Assembly: GCA_020741375.1 (NCBI GenBank)
Contig: DYZF01000182.1
Coordinates: 1-8,569, forward strand
DNA length: 8,569 nucleotides
Origin: Tessaracoccus flavescens
Lineage (GTDB): Bacteria > Actinomycetota > Actinomycetes > Propionibacteriales > Propionibacteriaceae
Reading direction: 5' to 3'
Below are positions 6,722 through 8,569 of the stretch, piece after piece. Each line of letters begins with the position of its first letter. Positions within the stretch are counted from its first letter, which is position 1. Below the pieces are notes generated by a model. It made no database searches and had not been told where the DNA came from. It saw only the letters and a list, made by a program, of their open reading frames with translations. The position numbers and the translations under genes were made by a program.

Positions 6722-6765
6722 CACCGCCTCCCGACCAGGTCAGGTCGCGACGCAACGAGGCGGTG
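6722..6765. terminator. Nested hairpin between the dinB remnant and livK
   Basis: CACCGCCTC (6722-6730) and GAGGCGGTG (6757-6765) form a perfect 9-bp outer stem. Inside, CGACC and GGTCG form a further 5-bp stem one base in from the left arm. No T-run follows on either strand. It lies 66 bp past the end of the DinB remnant and about 175 bp upstream of livK, so a U-tract-free terminator that insulates the liv operon is the simplest reading. Confidence 0.45.
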
Positions 6766-6831
6766 CCTGGGGTCGGCAGCCGCCCTGTCCCACGGGCGTC
6801 TTCTCGGCGTCAGTGCCGTAAGTGAGGCCGC

Positions 6832-7394
6832 TCAGCCCAGGCGGTCGCGGCGCAGGTAGAGGTCGCGCAGCAGACAGATCTCGGCCCCGTGGTGGATGAC
6901 CTCGCGATGGATGTGCAGCGGCAGGTCCGCCATCGAGTCCGACTAGAAACCCGGCTCTCGACAGTTCAGCCGGAGGGCCTCGTCGGTTAGCTCTTCGACG
7001 CCCGCGCGCCACCGAGCCTGCCCCTCATCGAGCATGGCGAGCGCGGCATCGGCCGTGAGCGGGTAGGCCATGTTGCGTTGGTCCATGGCCGGGCCGCCGA
7101 AATAGCGGGCGTTGCGCTCGCCGAAGACCTGTGCAATGACGTGACCCAGCCGCCAGGCGATGGTGGTCAGCGGGGCGGGCTCAGGTGGTGGGAAGGTGAA
7201 GTCGATCACGCCAGGGCCGAGCACGAGGGTGGTGCCGGGCTCGGCGTCGTCGACTTGGCGCACCGTTCACGCGGCGGGTTCGGGATGCCAGAGGTACTCG
7301 TCATCGGTGAGGCCCTCGAGTCGCGGCCGGAGCTGGTTGTCGCAGTGCCCACCAACTGGCTGAGCAGGCTGGCCCGCCAGGGGTTCTGTTCCAT
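6832..7394 (-). pseudogene. DinB-family protein, broken by one frameshift and two stops
   Basis: The pieces add up to a DinB-superfamily protein of about 187 residues, a four-helix-bundle, metal-binding fold found in thiol-dependent enzymes. It starts at ATG 7394 with GGAGG 8 nt upstream (MEQNPWRASLLSQLV). At about 7345-7355, near CCC 7348-7350, one base is missing; the next frame continues with RPRLEGLTDDEYLWHPEPAA. That frame then meets TGA at 7267-7269, where relatives usually have the Trp of a W-T/S-V-R motif; TVRQ follows directly. The core continues through TTIAWRLGHV and ARYFGGPA to a second stop, TAG at 6943-6945. Beyond it in the same frame come MADLPLHIHREVIHHGAE, the conserved metal-ligand helix, and LLRDLYLRR, ending at TGA 6832-6834. 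With three lesions this gene is almost certainly inactive. The longest undamaged piece, 6943-7263, lacks the C-terminal histidines. Confidence 0.85.
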
Positions 7395-7552
7395 GGTGTC
7401 GTCCTCCGGTCACTGCGTGGTGCCGTCCGCTCGTGCAGCGTCGCGCGGTGCGTCGATCGTCATGGAGCCCCTGCCTGCGGCGCGCGCCGGGCGGCGACCA
7501 CCTGGAACGGCTCGCGGGTGCGACTGCACCAGCCTTCCAACATACTGGCACG
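7395..7552. other. Divergent intergenic region
   Basis: This gap of 158 bp lies between the DinB remnant (leftward) and the unknown rightward gene. It holds the Shine-Dalgarno of the DinB remnant at its left end, a 12-bp perfect palindrome CGGCGCGCGCCG at 7478-7489, and a possible leaderless promoter at its right end. Open frames cross it, but with no start signal or protein-like composition. The palindrome is made only of G and C and could be chance. Confidence 0.4.
7541..7546 (+). promoter_or_regulatory. Possible -10 element for a leaderless transcript
   Basis: CATACT resembles TATAAT and ends 6 bp before the GTG at 7553. This spacing is what is seen when transcription begins at the start codon itself, common in actinobacteria. 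No good -35 is present and no Shine-Dalgarno precedes the GTG, which is consistent with, but does not prove, leaderless translation. Confidence 0.35.
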
Positions 7553-8431
7553 GTGAAGGCATGGCCGGGAGACAGCAGACAGTTGCGCACGTGGTGCCGC
7601 GAGGAGATCCTCGGCGCGCTCGAGGTGGATGGGCTCCGGGTACGCGGGAAGCACAGGCTGCGGGTCGACGCCGAGGTGTCGGGCTCCGACGTGGTCAACC
7701 TCCAGATCGACGCCACGGGGCTCGAGTTCTCCTTCTCAGGCGGTTTCGCCGATACCGAACCGGAAGCGGAACCGGAGCCGGTCACGCGCACGCCCGGGCA
7801 CCTGCACACCGCACGGGTCATCGCTGACCCGGTGCGGGTGCAGGGATTCAACGTGAGCCTGCTGGCGCGTGTCACCGACCTGCCGATCGAGTGGTGGACG
7901 CACGCACGGCCGCGGCGTGCGGGCCAGCCGCTGTCGGCGTTCGCCTTGGGGGTCGACGACGAGGCCGCGCCGTCGTCGGTCTCGCTCGGGGCCAGCATGC
8001 GCACCCGAGACCTCGGGCCACTCCTGAGGGCGATCCTGAACTCTGTCCTTTCCGAGGCAGGAGGCCGGGTGCGGCGCCTGAGGGTCGATCTCGCGCAGGA
8101 TCCGTCGGGTCGGATCACGGCGAACGCGGTCGTCGCGGTGCGCTGGCGCATCCTCTTCGGGACCGTCCGAGCTCACGCAACGGTCCGGGTCACGCCGGAG
8201 GCGGTGGTCCAGATCGAGGACCTGCGGGTCAGCTCGGCCAACCCCGTCATCGCCATCTCCCTGCTCGCCGCGCGACCCCACCTCCGCCGCCTCGTCGGGA
8301 GCAGTCACGACCTGCACGAGCACCTCGACCCGTCCGAGTTGAGGATCAACGACCTGGACGTATCGATCGACCACGAGATCACCATCAGCGGGCGGATCGC
8401 GGTTCCCGAGGCAGGGACGGCGTCGACCTAG
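7553..8431 (+). CDS. Hypothetical cytoplasmic protein, 292 residues
   Basis: I do not recognise this protein. The frame is open from further upstream, but residues before GTG 7553 (Arg/Ser-rich) look non-coding, while the protein from VKAWPGDSRQLRTWC onward looks genuine; the start is therefore placed at 7553. There is no signal peptide or membrane helix. The sequence alternates polar and hydrophobic residues in long beta-like stretches. An acidic, Pro-rich insert (TEPEAEPEP) lies near residues 68-76. Two segments start with a similar pattern, HRLRVDAEV (34-42) and RRLRVDLAQ (174-182), each followed by strands, hinting at a duplicated beta domain. The later half (VRAHATVRVTPEAVVQIEDL) vaguely recalls DUF2993/LmeA-type lipid-binding proteins, but those are normally exported, so I do not assign it. 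It ends 11 bp from the convergent SorC-type gene. Confidence 0.75.
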   Translation: MKAWPGDSRQLRTWCREEILGALEVDGLRVRGKHRLRVDAEVSGSDVVNLQIDATGLEFSFSGGFADTEPEAEPEPVTRTPGHLHTARVIADPVRVQGFNVSLLARVTDLPIEWWTHARPRRAGQPLSAFALGVDDEAAPSSVSLGASMRTRDLGPLLRAILNSVLSEAGGRVRRLRVDLAQDPSGRITANAVVAVRWRILFGTVRAHATVRVTPEAVVQIEDLRVSSANPVIAISLLAARPHLRRLVGSSHDLHEHLDPSELRINDLDVSIDHEITISGRIAVPEAGTAST

Positions 8432-8442
8432 GCCCCTACGCC

Positions 8443-8569
8443 TCACTGACGCTCGAGCAGGGCGGTCGCCGTCGGCTCGTCGGTGACGAGAGCGTCGATC
8501 AGATGACCGGCGATCGCGCCGCGGATCGCGTCGACCTTCTCGACGCCTCCGGCCACGCCGACGACGTTG
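8443..8569 (-). CDS. SorC-family sugar-binding transcriptional regulator, C-terminal fragment
   Basis: These are the last 41 codons of a gene that continues beyond the right edge; the stop is TGA at 8443-8445. The visible residues begin NVVGVAGGVEKVDAIRGAI and continue to LVTDEPTATALL. This V-G-V-A-G-G-x-x-K-x-x-A-I block followed by h-V-T-D-E-x-T-A-x-x-L is the standard end of the SorC/DeoR-like sugar-binding domain, which senses a phosphorylated sugar and controls a nearby carbohydrate operon. The N-terminal DNA-binding domain and target genes are outside the window. It converges on the 292-residue gene and has no visible link to the liv operon. Confidence 0.9.
   Translation of the reverse strand, partial: NVVGVAGGVEKVDAIRGAIAGHLIDALVTDEPTATALLERQ

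Larger units (their letters stand above)
6546..6831. promoter_or_regulatory. Non-coding region upstream of livK
   Basis: These 286 bases hold no credible gene. The part nearest livK (about 6605-6685) is visibly less GC-rich than the surroundings and should contain the liv promoter, but I see no convincing -35/-10 pair; a TTAGAT on the - strand (6609-6614) preceded by TGC is the best, weak, -10 candidate. The region carries three inverted repeats listed separately (6585-6597, 6633-6666, 6722-6765). Confidence 0.45.

Noticed and set aside
6943..6945. Recoding of TAG (and TGA at 7267-7269) in the DinB gene
   Set aside because: Other genes here use TGA as a normal stop and there is no sign of selenocysteine or suppressor context; an additional frameshift makes pseudogene decay the better explanation.
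6740..7012. Open - strand frame of 90 codons
   Set aside because: It overlaps the end of the DinB remnant in another frame and crosses the hairpin region; no start signal or family resemblance.
7478..7489. 12-bp palindrome CGGCGCGCGCCG
   Set aside because: It is pure G/C in a GC-rich region and easily arises by chance; kept only as a note in the intergenic entry.
7267..8151. Open - strand frame of 294 codons
   Set aside because: Only its last 26 or so residues are real, and they belong to the broken DinB gene; the rest is antisense to the 292-residue + strand gene and is Arg/Ser/Pro-rich.
7736..8446. Open - strand frame of 236 codons
   Set aside because: It is Arg/Asp-rich, without motifs or a start signal, and antisense to a more protein-like frame.
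1..8569. Mobile elements, CRISPR arrays, tRNA or rRNA genes, toxin-antitoxin or other defence genes
   Set aside because: I looked for repeats in series, transposase motifs, tRNA cloverleaf features and small paired genes and saw none.

Overview
The window is very GC-rich, with dense and mostly leftward gene packing, GTG starts alternating with ATG, and Shine-Dalgarno sequences of the GGAGG type. Together with the acidic DUF5709-like protein, the twin-arginine lipoprotein and the decayed actinobacterial-type DinB gene, this points to the chromosome of an actinomycete (Actinomycetota). I cannot name the genus with confidence.

Layout from left to right: the tail of a cytochrome P450 gene enters on the + strand (1-287). 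A leftward block then covers 326-6545. Read in its own direction, this block is a complete branched-chain amino-acid ABC importer, livK-livH-livM-livG-livF, followed by a protein with two CBS domains and one ACT domain, a small very acidic DUF5709-like protein, and a small membrane protein whose frame is broken. Upstream of livK is a 286-base non-coding stretch with several inverted repeats. Next comes a DinB-family gene (6832-7394, - strand) broken by one frameshift and two in-frame stops. A divergent gap leads to a 292-residue cytoplasmic protein of unknown function on the + strand (7553-8431). The last 41 codons of a SorC-type sugar-binding regulator enter on the - strand at the right edge.

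How the genes work together: LivK, a lipoprotein, captures the ligand outside the membrane. LivH and LivM form the permease and LivG and LivF supply ATP hydrolysis. livH to livF are translationally linked by overlaps of 3-8 bases. A strong hairpin without a U-tract separates livK from livH, the usual arrangement for making more binding protein than permease. Another hairpin follows livF, just before the CBS-ACT gene. That gene is a plausible sensor of adenine nucleotides plus amino acids sitting beside an amino-acid importer, which is the most interesting functional association here.

No mobile element, CRISPR array, tRNA, rRNA or defence system is visible. The points most worth checking are the two broken genes, the CBS-ACT/liv association, the intergenic hairpins and the unknown 292-residue protein.
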